From contig JAVXUO010001947.1 of the NCBI GenBank assembly GCA_033065855.1, positions 1 to 64,000 of the forward strand: a stretch of DNA of 64,000 nt, read 5' to 3'. The translations under genes were made by a program, and so were the position numbers. Source of the DNA: Escallonia rubra. Its lineage: Eukaryota; Streptophyta; Magnoliopsida; Escalloniales; Escalloniaceae. The notes beneath the pieces are model-generated. The model did not search any database. It was not told the DNA's origin and worked only from the letters and a program-made list of their open reading frames with translations. Shown here in pieces: positions 51,668 through 63,078 of this stretch (the first letter of the stretch is position 1; every line of letters starts with the position of its first letter).

Positions 51668-54600
51668 TGTTCCCAACCTACTCTGGTCGTACCCAAGGGC
51701 CCACTAGGGGTCCCGCTTCACGCAAACACGTCGACAGATACAACGTGCATTTTTCCAACGCATCGAACCAGTCAGCGCGTGCACGCTCAAGTCACGTGCG
51801 TTTTTTGCTCAGTGACTTAGGCACAATTTATTTCATGTTGACGTCACTCACGCTAGCGCGATCATCACGCCGAGACCACCCAAACACCTTTTCACGAAAA
51901 ATGTCGACCGACGACGCAACCAGAGCAACGGGGTCAAGGGGCAAAGGCCTTGGCCAACCCCATGGGGTCGGCCTCGGCCTCCCCCAAGACCATGGGGTCG
52001 GCCTCGACTTCCCCCAAAGCCATGGGGTTGGCCTCGGCCTCCCATGGGGGTTTGGCCTTGGCCTTCCCCCCCCCCCCCCCTGTTCTTCACTTTTCGCGCA
52101 AAGTCCTTTTCGTACTTTTTTCGCTTCGTACGTTTTGGACGTGACTTTGGCACCTTGTTCATCATGTGGGTACGATTCTTGATATCATGTTCGTCGTAAC
52201 GCAACTTCCATATTTTTCTTTCCTCATCAAAACAACTACCGACGGCGCGCCCGAAGTTGGCAAAAGAAGAAGTGGCCTTGGGCTCCGAAAATGAAAGTTG
52301 GCCATTTGGCCTTGGCCAACCCCAGGGGGTCGGCCTCGGCCTTCCCCATGCCTAGGGGGTCAACCTCCACCTTCCCCATGCCTAGGGGGTCGGCCTCAGC
52401 CTCCAGGAGGGGTTGGCCTCGACCATTTTCCCCCGGTGGTTCACCCATTTCCCGCATACCCCTTTTCGCACTTTTTTTTATTCGTATGCTTTGTACGTAA
52501 CCTTGGCACCTTATTCGTCACATGGGTAAGATTCACGTCGACACGCTCGTCATAACGCAACTTTCAGATTTGCCATTGCTCATCGAAAAACCTACCGTCG
52601 GCGTGACCGAAGTTCATCAAAGGGGGGAGTCGCCTTGGCCTCCCTTCATGGGAGTTGGCCTTTTGCCTTGGCCACCCCCTAGGGTCGGCCTCGGCCTCAC
52701 CAAGGGGTCGGCCTTGGCCTTCCCCCCAATGTTTGGCATATGGCCTCCCCTCTTGCGCGCACTTATTTTCTCGAGTCTTTGCACCTCCGCGATGTTTACG
52801 TCCGTTCGTACATCAACCTCGCGACGTCCGTCGTGCAATAACCTCGCGACGTCCGTTCGTACATCAACCTCGCGACGTCCGTTCGTACATCAACTTCACG
52901 ACGTCCGTCATCCATCAAATTTGCGACGTCCATCGTCCATCAACCTCGCGACGTCCGTCGTCCATGACCGCACACCGCTCCCGCGATTCCCATGGCCCGA
53001 AGTAGCGTGCTACCGCCGAATGACCCGTCGCCGACGACCGCAAACCACCACTCCCAACTTTTTCATTACTGCATGTTGCATTCATTATCTTGTTATGATA
53101 GGTACACTCAGCTCACATCCCATCTTTGGGACACCCGACGCGCGCCCGTGCGCCGTCTCCACGACGTTAGTCCCCGCGCTCGTGCGCCACTTTCATGATA
53201 TGTGCCCACGGCACCAGGTATTGTCTCCGCGACGATGTCTACACCCTCGTGCGCCACTTCCATGATATATGCCCACGACACCAAGTATTGTCTCTGCGAC
53301 GTTCGTCGCCACGCCCAGGCGCCATCCTCATGATACGTGCCCCGGCACCAAGTATTGCTCCGCAACATTCGTCCCCGCACTTGCGTGCCATCCTCATGAT
53401 ACGTTCCCCAGCACCAAGTATTGCTCCGCGACGTTCGTCGCCGCACCTGCGGGCTATCCTCATGATACGTGCCCTGGCACCAAGTATTGCTCTGCGACTT
53501 TCGTCGCCGCGCCCAGGCGTCATCCTCATGATACGTGCTCCGGCACCAAGCATTGTCTCTGCGACGTTCGTCGCCGCGCTCGTTCGCCATTTCCATGATA
53601 CGTGCCCTCGATACCAAGTATTGCTTCGCGACGTTCGTCGTCGCACCACTTTCATAACACGTGCTCCGGCACCAAGTATTGTCTCTGCGACATTCGTCGC
53701 CGCGCTCGTGCGCCATTTCCATGATACGTGCCCCGGCACCAAGTATTGTTCCGCGACGTTCGTCATCGCACAACTTTCATAACACGTGCTCCGGCACCAA
53801 GTGTTGTCTCCGTGACGCTCATCGCCGCGCTCGTGCGCCACTTCCATGATATGTGCCCATGGCACCAGGTATTGTCTCTGCGACGTTCGTCGCCTAGCCA
53901 ATGCGCCACTTTCATAACATGTGCCCCGGCACCAGGTATTGTCTCGTGCTGTAGGCACCGCGCCCATGCGCCACAATCATATTACATGCTTTCGGGATGG
54001 GCTCACAACCTTATAGCCATCGCCGTCTCAATCACAAGGGGGGCTTCGGCCCTCGTACCGGGATGGGCTCACAACCTTATAGCCATCGCCGTCTCAATCA
54101 CAGGGGGGCTTCGACCGTCGTACCGGGAAGGGCTCACAACCTAATAGCCATCACCGTCTCAATCACCAGGGGGGGCTTCGGCCCTCGTCCCGGGATGGGC
54201 TCATAACCTTATAGCCATCGCCGTCTCAATCACGGGGGGCTCCGGCACGAGGACCCCTCGCAGCGGACTACGAGCACTGAGCTGAGACTATGTCCACTCT
54301 TGTTACTGTCAATCGTTGACACCACAAGGACAATGACCAACGGGTCACTCCGGGACGGGAGCAGGTCCTCGGAGGGCATCGCACCTAGTCAGCCTGGCAG
54401 TTGACTACAGGGGCAACCCTCACCATTGTCAGGTTCTCTGCGTGTCTCTTGACGCACCTCATGGGATTCTGTAAGGGCTTGGACCGGTGGCTGGAGCAAC
54501 GAGCTTACTCTGGTAATGTTGTCATGGTGTGGTCAGTCTTCTCAGACAGGTAGAGAGACGTTGTGCGAGGCAGGCAACGCGAATTTGGGAATCGACAGTC

Positions 54601-55039
54601 CTACGGAGAATCGGTATTTTTGGACCCCCTGGTGACGTGTCACTCCCAGGGGACTACATGTGGCACTTTATGACATAAGCATACCATTTCCTATAAATAG
54701 TGGACTTTACAACTCAAAAAAGGGACTTCTTCTTCATTCTCACAAAATCACTTTCTCACTTTAGAATTTGGGAGCTCTTGGATTCTAGTGAGAGAAAGAC
54801 AAATTGGACATAACTTTGGACCGTAACATTGGACCCTGACTTGGACTGTCGACTGCTGGCCCTGTTCGTCTCAGCCTTGCCTTCACAACACTGCCACTCC
54901 TCACAGCCTGTCTGGGAAGCCTTGCTCTCTGCCCTTACTCCGCCCTCACTGTCTCTCGCTTTGCATACTTGGAAGCTGACGCGGACTGCAGCATTTGTGG
55001 CACCTCCACGTAAGTACGAACCCACTTTCCTTGGCATTA
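51668..55039 (+). repeat. 3' LTR (3,372 bp) of the pol-less element
   Basis: It is collinear with the 5' LTR and has scattered substitutions and different repeat copy numbers (see 46762 and 47677). The TATA box is at 54692-54698. It ends TTGGCATTA, followed by the target duplication GTCGG. The substitutions show that the insertion is not very recent. Confidence 0.9.
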
Positions 55040-55044
55040 GTCGG

Positions 55045-55149
55045 TAATAGTACTTAACGACGGACTTTTAGCGACAGAATAATCCATCAGTAAAAGTTCA
55101 TTTAGCAACAGAATATCTTACGTCGCTAAAAACGTATTTTCTTGTAGTG
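55045..55149. mobile_element. CACTA-type right terminus
   Basis: It continues the subterminal repeats (GACTTTTAGCGACAGAAT, GTCGCTAAAAACG) interrupted at 45185. It ends TTTTCTTGTAGTG at 55149, the reverse complement of CACTACAAGAAAA, a canonical plant CACTA end. Confidence 0.75.
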
Positions 55150-56713
55150 GTTAAACTGAGGTCCTCACAGTAGGCCTATATACAAAGTGAAAGTTGTGTC
55201 AAAAAAGGAGTTTTAAATAATCTTAACTTGAAAAAATTGACTCCGGGTAGCTTTCCAAATTGGATTATGGATCGACCTATGTGTTCAACAGTGGACAAAC
55301 TGATTTCGCTACTAGAGGTAGCAAGTTAGGGACTCTGTTTCCTCTTGGAAATGGAAATTTTATGTAGTCCCAGTCATAGCGACGTTTGGAATTGCATGGT
55401 CAGTATCACGTCTAAGGCATGGGCCGACCTACTCTAATGAGATCTACTAGCTAGTTAATTTTGTATTCACAATCATGTGGGCATTAGAAAAGGGATCAGT
55501 ATAAGGATAACACCCCTGAGTGTTAGGTTGGTTTGGCCCATAACGTGTATATAGTTATAGTTTTCATAAGGCCTCTAACCCTGGTCATTTCCTTGCCTGA
55601 ACTGGTCAGCTTATTGGTTGATGTTTGCCTCGAAAATTAGCATAAGTGTGATTTGGCCCCTACGAGCCATTTGCTCTTCAGGTTCGGTGTGGGTCGTCCA
55701 TTCTGTGGTGAGGCAAACCTACTGTTGATGTTTTCTCTGTCAGAGTTCTTAGCCTATTTAGAAATCTTTAAACATAGTTATACACTCAGACATACTCCAT
55801 TGGATGTTCGCAATCATTCTAATCATCCTTTGGACATGTTCATCACTTTAAACCACCTCCTAGTGAAGTTCCCCTCTAGATCCCTAAACGGGTTCAACTG
55901 ATCTTCTCGCATTTATTCTATTCTCACATGGTCCTTCGACTAAGAGATGCTGGCCATATTAGAATTCTGGAGTTCGGATGTTACTGATATTTTATTAGTA
56001 TTTCTCCTAGTAGCAACCATTTTGTAGAAAGTTAGCAAAAATATATCCCACTGAACGTGTCAATAAATGTTTGCTCCGTAAATGCTCAAGCATGCGTGCT
56101 AGGTAAAAATGAGTATTTTATGGTGTACTGGCATGCCGAGTCCTGATAGGACCATGTTTGAAACATAATTCCCAAGTTAATTAAATGGCCTGGCATTTAG
56201 GGGAAGTGTACCTAATCTGACTTCTTTCAAACAATCTACGAGGACTTGAAAACATCCTTAAAGTTCTTTTAGCCTAATGCTTTAGGAATTTTTAGTGCTA
56301 TTTAGGTTACCGCTGCTCCTATCTAATCTTCTCATATTCCTAATCAAACCAAGAAAGATAGTGCAGTGAATAAAGTTAGTTTATCTTTATAGTTTTGCAA
56401 ATGAATAGCTTTATAAAAAATGACAACCCACAAAGTGTACAAAGCACCGATTCAAAGATTGAATACACTTTGGGAACCAATTGCATAAGGCAAACAATTG
56501 ATTTGATGGCCCTAGCCTAATCTAAGATAAACATGTTTACTTAAGGTAAACTAAGGTTATGGTAACCTAAGCCAAGAGATAGTTTATATATGATGTTGAG
56601 GAGGATCAATTAAGACATGTTTATGGCTTTTATGCAAATTTAGTTGTGGGTTTGGTCCAAACATGCAAAAATGCAAAGGAAAACCCTACCTCAGACATTT
56701 GACACCACACCAC
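55150..56713. other. Intergenic or degraded repeat; no gene recognised
   Basis: Mixed composition. A frame at 55653-55901 is open for 82 codons without a known motif. Text such as GTTTGCCTCGAAAATTAGC suggests decayed retroelement, but no terminus was located. Confidence 0.35.
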
Positions 56714-56723
56714 ATAAACATTT

Positions 56724-57790
56724 AGACCTGGCAAAAAAAGATCCGGACCCGAGGGTCGATGCGTACCCGGCCAAAAAAATTAGGGTACGAGTACATATTT
56801 TGAACACCCGCTGAAATCAGACCCGTAACCGAACCAACCCACTTATATAGTGATATACGGCCTGTACCTTACCCTGGCGGGCCGAATGTTACTATATCAG
56901 TGCTAGGGTCCATATCTCTCATTCTTTTCTCCCTCTTTTTCATTTGTGTCACTCTTTCATCCCGCTCTGAAAACTCTCTCTATGTCTCTCTCTCTCTCAC
57001 ACACACACACAACATCGCTCTATCTCACGACGTTAGATTCATTGACGACCAGCTACTCCATATCAACTCGATTGCAGTTACTCCACAATCACAACAACTC
57101 GATGGCGTCCATCGTCCTTCTCACGCTTCACCCGCCAGATCTGCCACGGCTCCGTTGCCACCGTGTTCAATCAGGAAAGAGAAATAGTAAAAGTTACGGT
57201 GTAGATCAAAGTCCAATCGAGATAATTATTTTTCCAGATCTGCCTGCGTTATTTTTCTAGATCTACTTGTCTGATCGTGGTCTCCGATCAGGATAGAGAA
57301 ATAAAGAGTATTATTTTTGTGTACGAGATAATTTTTTTCCCAAGATCTGCTCGTATTACTTTTCCAAATTTGTTTGAATTATTTGTGTTATTTTTTTATG
57401 TATTTAAGATTTTACTACTTTAGACTTAGGAATTATTTTTTAGGTGATTTTCTGGTATTAGTGTTAAGATATTGTGTTTGGAGACTCAGAGTTGAGATGA
57501 TTGGGTTGGATTTGAGAATTGAGATGATCAGTCAAGGGAGCCAAGTGATAATTGTAGAATTTAAATCAGCAAGTGGTTGTTGTAGTGATAAAAGAGAAGG
57601 AAAAAATATATGTTAATAAAAAATCAAAAAATTTAAGAATTTATCTGCGGATAATATCCTGCCCGCCATGGTAGGGTACAGGCCCTAAAAAAGTCTACCC
57701 GAAAAAAAGGGTAAAAATTACAGAACCGTTTTTATCTGTATCCCGCTGGATTTTACCCGTACCCGACGGATTTAACCGTTTACCAGATCT
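56724..57790. mobile_element. 1.07-kb non-autonomous TIR element
   Basis: The left end AGACCTGGCAAAAAAAG and the right end, in reverse AGATCTGGTAAACGG, are imperfect inverted repeats followed by CCGTCGGGTACGGGTA-like text on both sides. The flanking 10-mers are ATAAACATTT (56714-56723) and ATAAACCTTT (57791-57800), with one difference. The interior has CT and CA tracts (56985-57012) and no transposase. A 9-10-bp duplication would fit Mutator-like, and the termini recall hAT-like ends, so the superfamily is open. A degraded relative lies at 29400-30100. Confidence 0.6.
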
Positions 57791-57800
57791 ATAAACCTTT

Positions 57801-58252
57801 GACCAAGGTTGAGACTGGTCGAAGATATTAGTGCCACACTCCTCACCCCATGAAAGAAAATATGACTTCCTTTCGTTTTTCCCTCCCAGGTCTACATTCT
57901 CTGACCTTCCCTGATTTATTGGCAAGACATTTTCCTTCTGTTTTTAGTCCAACCTCGCGGTCCTTGCCTAGGAGTCATGTGAAATATTTACTGAGGAGTT
58001 TAATTTGGTGTCCTTGTAATGTACTGACCAAGAGTTCTCATAATTAGAAAAGTAATTTCTTGTACTTGCAAAGTTGCCCTAAAGCCTTAGCACATGAAAT
58101 GCCCATGGTAGGCAAGGTTTAATTAGTCAATAATTCATAGATAATGTTTAAATTGGCCAAAAAAAAAATAGAATCAGGGTTTAAGTGATTATTACGATTT
58201 GGGATAGACGCAATACTTGTGAAGCACAAATTATTATTATGCTTGGTTTATA
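57801..58252. other. No gene recognised
   Basis: AT-rich with one 65-codon frame (57850-58047) lacking motifs. Confidence 0.4.
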
Positions 58253-58606
58253 TCTATACTATTATTACGAGGAAGCACCCTTATGATAAACCTTTTTTTG
58301 AACTCTTAATTCTACCCCTTCATCATGTACTTATTTCAAAACAAAGAAAAATTAATCAAGGTCAAGTTTCTTAAAATTTTAAAAGTAACTTCTGAACTTC
58401 ATTACAAATAAAAAGTATTCTTCATCTCTCATTATTCCAACTACCCCACGCAAATATCCAAGCGTCAATATTTTACTCCATCGGTGCTCGGTCTCCATTT
58501 TTGTAGTTAACTCGTTTTCTTTTTTATGCACCTTTTAAATTTGTAAAGATTAGATTTAAATAGATTTATTTAATTGGACAAGCATCGCGGGTGCCGACGA
58601 ATCTAG
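58253..58606 (+). mobile_element. 354-bp Helitron-like element
   Basis: The start TCTATACTATTATTACGAGG matches the TC-type 5' end of plant Helitrons (TCTATAYTATTA...). The end AATCTAG gives the required CTRR. The element lies between host A and T (A at 58252, T at 58607), the Helitron insertion preference. A GC-rich GCATCGCGGGTGCCGACG stretch about 10 bases before the end is in the place of the 3' hairpin, although its stem is weak here. No Rep or helicase is encoded, so it is non-autonomous. Confidence 0.6.
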
Positions 58607-59124
58607 TATATAAAAAGCGAGATAATCAGATAAATAATATAATAGATACAAATAAAAAGGTGGGCTCAATAAAGAGAAAGGTTGAAAAAATAGCAGATAT
58701 GGTACCTGAAAATCAAGAAAATGGACATTATGTAGTTATTAATGGCGTGGGGTGTGGGGTTAAAAAATAGGAAACAAGTTTAAACTTTAAATTACTTTAA
58801 TGACAGTTGTTTATTTTTATAGGAGAGAGGTATAGTTCAAAAACTTAATAAATTGTACAGTAAAAAGTTTTATAATAAAGTTACTCTTCCCTTTAAAGTA
58901 ACATTTACATAAACTATTTACAGTATGTTTCAAACTACGGAATTGATGAGATTTCATTTCAAATACTCAAATTTTGTTATTTGGAACATTTTAAAATAAA
59001 ATTGTAATTGAATTTCATTTTGATTGGATTTGTTTCTATAGTGTAAAATGCTATGAAAAATTGTCGGATTTCATGAGATTTGGATTTAGTTTAAATAAAA
59101 AAGAATTATTTAATTATCTTACTA
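58607..59124. other. AT-rich, no gene recognised
   Basis: Very AT-rich. Near 58930-59070 variants of GAATTTCATTTTGATTGG and ATTTCATGAGATTTGG recur, possibly a decayed MITE, but no termini were found. Confidence 0.35.
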
Positions 59125-60115
59125 TTTCTTGAATCTTTCCAATAATGAATCTACCAATACCGTCTTCATTGTCGCTACTGCCACACCTTTTTCTGAAGCA
59201 TACTTGGCTTGCGAGAAAGTATATCAACGAGCTATATATCCATCTAATGGATTTTGATTTTATATACCCATTTGTACCCTATAACTGATTTTTCGGGCGA
59301 CAAATGGACAAGATATCATGTATGAGTTTTTTTAGTGATATTAGTTCTTCAGTCATTGCTTCTGGCCAAACAGCATAAGAACTAGTTTCACGGTAGGACT
59401 TTGGTTCATGTAAGGATACAGTTTCAAAGAAGCAATGATAATCTTGAAAATGAGTAGGCAACTTTCTTACCCTTTTTGTGAAGGGGGTATTTGGGACTCA
59501 AGGGGAGGTGTAGAAGACCTGAGAGAAGAAGTCTCTTAAAATAGGTATATGTAAGTAACAAGTATCCAGTTCCTTGGGAATTAGCTATAGTAGGGTCCTC
59601 AGGCAGGTCAGGTGAAGTGCCAAGCTCTTCAGAAGTTGAAGTATCCATAGATGGATCATAAGTCTCTAGATTGGTCGTGAGTGGAGCCATGTGATGAGTT
59701 CGGGAAGAAGGTTTGCATCAATATCATCAGGAAATAACTCAAAAAAAAGTTGAAGGATCCATAGATGGATTATGAGTATCCAAATTGGTCACGGGTGGAG
59801 CCGTTGTGATGAGCTCACGAAGAAGGTTTGCATCAATATTATCAGGAAGTAACTCAACAAGAGGGTTAGTGAAGAACAAATTTGTAGCTGATGATATTTC
59901 AATTTTTTACATGGATGAAAACATCTTAGCTCCCCTAAAAATGGCTTGAAGTGAGACTCAAAGACGATGTGAGATGGGATCCCACCATCTATAACCTTTA
60001 TGTTCAATGCCATATCCAAGAAAACAACTGAGGGGAGTTCGAGGTTGTAGTTTTATTCGCTCATGGGGCTGAAGGAGAACAAAGCAAGCACATCCAAAAA
60101 CTTTCATGAAACCAA
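59125..60115 (-). pseudogene. Ty1/copia pol remnant: integrase end to reverse transcriptase start
   Basis: The minus strand from 60110 reads FMKVFGCACFVLLQPHERIK, LQPRTPLSCFLGYGIEHKGY and RWWDPISHRL. This is the integrase C-terminal block of copia (FGC.CFV....ERTKL.P.....FLGY....KGYR.WDP). A linker with a duplicated Ser/Pro-rich part follows (59635-59855). At 59279-59461 comes the reverse transcriptase entry HEPKSYRETSSYAVWPEAMTEEL, then shifted fragments to about 59125 (KGVAVATMKTV). Gag, protease and the integrase core are missing. Stops abolish function. Confidence 0.85.
59635..59855. repeat. Tandem duplication of 113 bp within the copia remnant
   Basis: Copies at 59635-59741 and 59748-59855 share GTTGAAGNATCCATAGATGG, ATTGGTC, GGTGGAGCC-like text, GAAGAAGGTTTGCATCAATA and TATCAGGAARTAACTCA. 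The difference between copies shows the duplication is not recent. Confidence 0.85.
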
Positions 60116-60823
60116 TCTTAATTGTGAACTGGCCACAAGATATCTAGACACATAGAGAGAGTATGAGAGAGAGAAATGGTGAGAAGACTGGTGGTGTGAC
60201 CAATGGTGGGTGCGACAATAGTGATGCCTATGAGGATGTTGTTGATCGACAGTTGGAGATTGCGGCAGGTGGTGTGTGGCCAACCAGTTAGTGGATTTGG
60301 TAGTAGATGTGTAGCCGATGATGATGCGTCGAGGTCGGTGATTGACGGTGACAATGTTGGTGATCCAACAGTAATAATATTGGTGATCGATGTTGGTGAT
60401 TGATCTAAACGCCCGCGACGGTTGGTAGATGCACCGGCGATGATCGACGATTGGTAGACACGTCGGCGACAACATTGTATTTGATAGTTGGTGATCGATG
60501 TGGAAGCTGGTGGTAAAGATCTGGAGGCCAAAAAAATTCTAGGGCGTGGATGATGGGGATTAGGTAATATGGTGGTTCGGCGGCCATGTGATGGTGACAC
60601 GGATCCCAGCGGTACTAATTTGGTCACTGTAAAAAGTTTAAAGGTGCGTATGATTGGGATTTAGGTGATTTTGGTGGTTTCGTAGTGACAACAAAGTAAC
60701 GAAGCAGCCACATGGTGGCAGGTTGTGGTAGATCAATTTGTTGTTTATGTGGTGATCTGACTTTAAGAGAGGTTGTGGTGATCGAATTAGTGAGTGGTTG
60801 AATATAGAGATGATTCACGAATG
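60116..60823. other. GTTGGTGAT-rich sequence between copia pol and primer site
   Basis: Imperfect GTTGGTGATYGAT/GGTGTGGC repeats. Open frames on the minus strand (up to 169 codons, His/Ser/Thr-rich) are compositional. This occupies the place where gag should be, so it is probably a replacement or deletion scar. Confidence 0.45.
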
Positions 60824-60836
60824 GCTCTTGATACAA
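60824..60836 (-). other. Copia primer-binding site (initiator-Met type)
   Basis: The minus strand reads TTGTATCAAGAGC, a variant of TGGTATCAGAGC with two changes and one insertion. It lies directly after the LTR end. Confidence 0.5.
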
Positions 60837-61025
60837 TGTTATTGGTATTAACAAAGAGACCAGAAAATAGTTTGGAAGATGGAGATGTATATTCAGATTG
60901 GTGTTATTAGATGGAGGATACAAAGGCTCTATTATAGAGTAGAATGAAGATATTGTGCGCAGAGGAAGACTCTGGCTTATAGAGGGCCTATGGACCTATA
61001 TTGACATACTAATTTTACATTAACA
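60837..61025 (-). repeat. Small LTR (189 bp) of the copia remnant
   Basis: It is bounded by TGTTATTGG and CATTAACA, giving TGTTA/TAACA inverted ends, with the primer site adjacent. The orientation agrees with the pol remnant at 59125-60115. No second LTR was found. Confidence 0.5.
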
Positions 61026-61735
61026 GTTGTCAATAGATCGCCATCTTCGCTTTTGCCGCCACACCACTATTATAATTATCACCACCATTATCGATGCTAC
61101 CATAGTCGTTATTGTCGCTACCAACACCACTGGTGTAACTATATCAACCCTGTCAGAATCAACATGTTTGTCATCACCACCATTTCTATTGCCGCCACCA
61201 TGACTACTATTACCCATATAACATTGATGACACTTAAATACCACAACCACCATTATTATCGTTAGAATAACTGGACCGCCCCACTACCACCACTATTGAT
61301 GCCACACTATCACCACCGCCGATGTCACAATACCACAACCATCGTCGTCTCTACTACTATCACCGTAACTTATGCCAGAAGCATTATGACTAGTTACACC
61401 CTGGTACTATTAGCACCACTACTACTGTCACTAGACATCCCCCACCACCTCTACCACCACTATTATCATTGTCGACTGTTGTAAATGCCACTAGACAACA
61501 CTAGCGCTGATGCTACACCACAATCATCATCGTTATCGATGCCACCGACATCACTATTGGCACCACCGCTACCACTAGCTACCCCTAAATACCACCACCG
61601 CCACCATTATTATTACAATCACTTGATCACCTAATATCTTCTGCCACTGATGCTGCTACCCAGTATGGTGCCGCCGCCAGCGCCACCACCATGTGGTGGC
61701 ACTAGCACACTTGAAATCACTTGTCATAATATATT
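61026..61735. repeat. CAC/CAT/ATC trinucleotide-rich low-complexity region
   Basis: About 700 bp dominated by imperfect ACCACC, ATTATC and GCCGCC runs on the plus strand. Open frames here are His/Thr-rich artefacts. It may be a decayed minisatellite or transposon interior. Confidence 0.8.
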
Positions 61736-61931
61736 TTTTTTTATCATAAATCAAGAATATAATTGCCTAAACATTTATTAGTTTTTCATTTTCTTTGTTT
61801 TTCAACACAAAATAAGAAAGAAAGATATAGTGTATTGAGTTGAATTCACACACAAAAAAAGTTGAATTGAATTCCAAACAGACCGTTAGGTTGTCGATGG
61901 TATTTAATCCAATATTAACCCAAAAGAACAC

Positions 61932-63069
61932 GGATTAAATGCACATAAAACCTCATAATTTAGGGCCTTTTACGCGGAACACCCCCAGGATTTAGTTTTT
62001 GGTTCTGACCACCCCACGCTTCTAGTAACGTGCTCCACGCACAATTTTGATGGTCAAAGTCCCCTTTGACCAAACGTCGGTTAGTTTTTGAAGGGGGAAA
62101 TAATCATTTTGGTTATTGTCTCTCTAAAACCTAGACCTGAATCAAGGAACTTCCATCACGACCAAATCTTATTACTGCCGCCTCCGCCATCTGCACTGCC
62201 GCCCCCACCATACTAATCTCATCATCGATGACCACCATCTCCCAATTGTCATCCCCATCGCAGCCTAGTTACCACCTCAGCCCACACCGACTGCCACACC
62301 CCCAGTCCACATCGACCGCCATACCCAGCAGCCATAACCCTCTAAATAGCTGCCACCACCACACCAGATTCCATTATCATCGACCTCTATTTCACCCTTT
62401 TCTTTCCCCCCTCCCCCCAATGGTCACCACTACCGTAACCCACATCGATCGCGCACCACCCTAGCCTGCAAAACCCTTAAAATCTCAGCTAAAATGGTTG
62501 TTGTCTTTCGGTTGGAATTGTTTAGGAGAAACCCTAACGGTCAAAGCAACAACATTTTATCTCCGGCGAAGACATCAACGTCAATCTCAGAGTTTGTGCA
62601 CATGCAAGAACCCCTGTAGGTTTGGTATTTTTGTATGGGTTTGTTGTTGTGGTGCTTTTAGTAGAATCATTGCTTGTTCGCTGATCTGGGCTCCATATAA
62701 GGTGTCATCCTAGATTTGGACTCCACATAGAGGAGGAACTGGGTGGGCAATTGCAGCGATGGGTAGAGGGGGAGAAAGGAAACAGGTCACTGAGAGGGAA
62801 AAAGGTTAATTACGTTGTTAATTTAATGAAGAAAGTGATGTGGACGCCACTTAGGTGCCAAATGCATGCCACTTAGATGCCATTTTGGACGTAATAAGCA
62901 AAGTGACTAACTTGTCCTTAAAAAACTAACCAACATTTTGTCAAAGGCGATTTTGACCGTCAAAATGGTCCATGGAACACATTCCATGGGGTGGTTAAAA
63001 CAAAAAAAAAAGTCTGGAGTGTTCCATGTAAAAGACCCCAAAGTATAGGGTTTTATGTGCATTTTATCC
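61932..63069. mobile_element. Non-autonomous Mutator-like element next to the right-edge gene
   Basis: Inverted repeats of about 180 bp begin GGATTAAATGCACATAAAAC on the left and, read in reverse, GGATAAAATGCACATAAAAC on the right. They continue with shared GGAACACYCC, TTTTGACGGTCAAA-like and TTGGTTAGTTTTT blocks. The 9-mer AAAGAACAC flanks both ends perfectly (61923-61931 and 63070-63078). The interior holds a CCRCCGCC-rich zone (62160-62460) and a coding-like stretch (62498-62713), but no transposase. It ends 90 bp before the ATG at 63160. Confidence 0.92.
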
Positions 63070-63078
63070 AAAGAACAC

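Larger units (their letters stand above)
45186..55039 (+). mobile_element. 9.85-kb LTR retrotransposon without pol (LARD-like)
   Basis: Two direct repeats (45186-48923 and 51668-55039) start TGTTCCCAACC and end TTGGCATCA or TTGGCATTA. The 5-mer GTCGG flanks the whole block on both sides (45181-45185 and 55040-55044). A tRNA-Arg-type primer site follows the left repeat and a GGGGG tract precedes the right one. The 2.7-kb middle (48924-51667) has no gag, protease, reverse transcriptase or integrase. This makes it a large non-autonomous derivative, presumably mobilised by an Ogre/Tat-type partner with the same primer site. It is inserted in a CACTA-type end. Confidence 0.9.

Noticed and set aside
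61020..61484. His/Tyr/Thr-rich frames
   Set aside because: Trinucleotide-rich low-complexity DNA gives open frames by composition alone.
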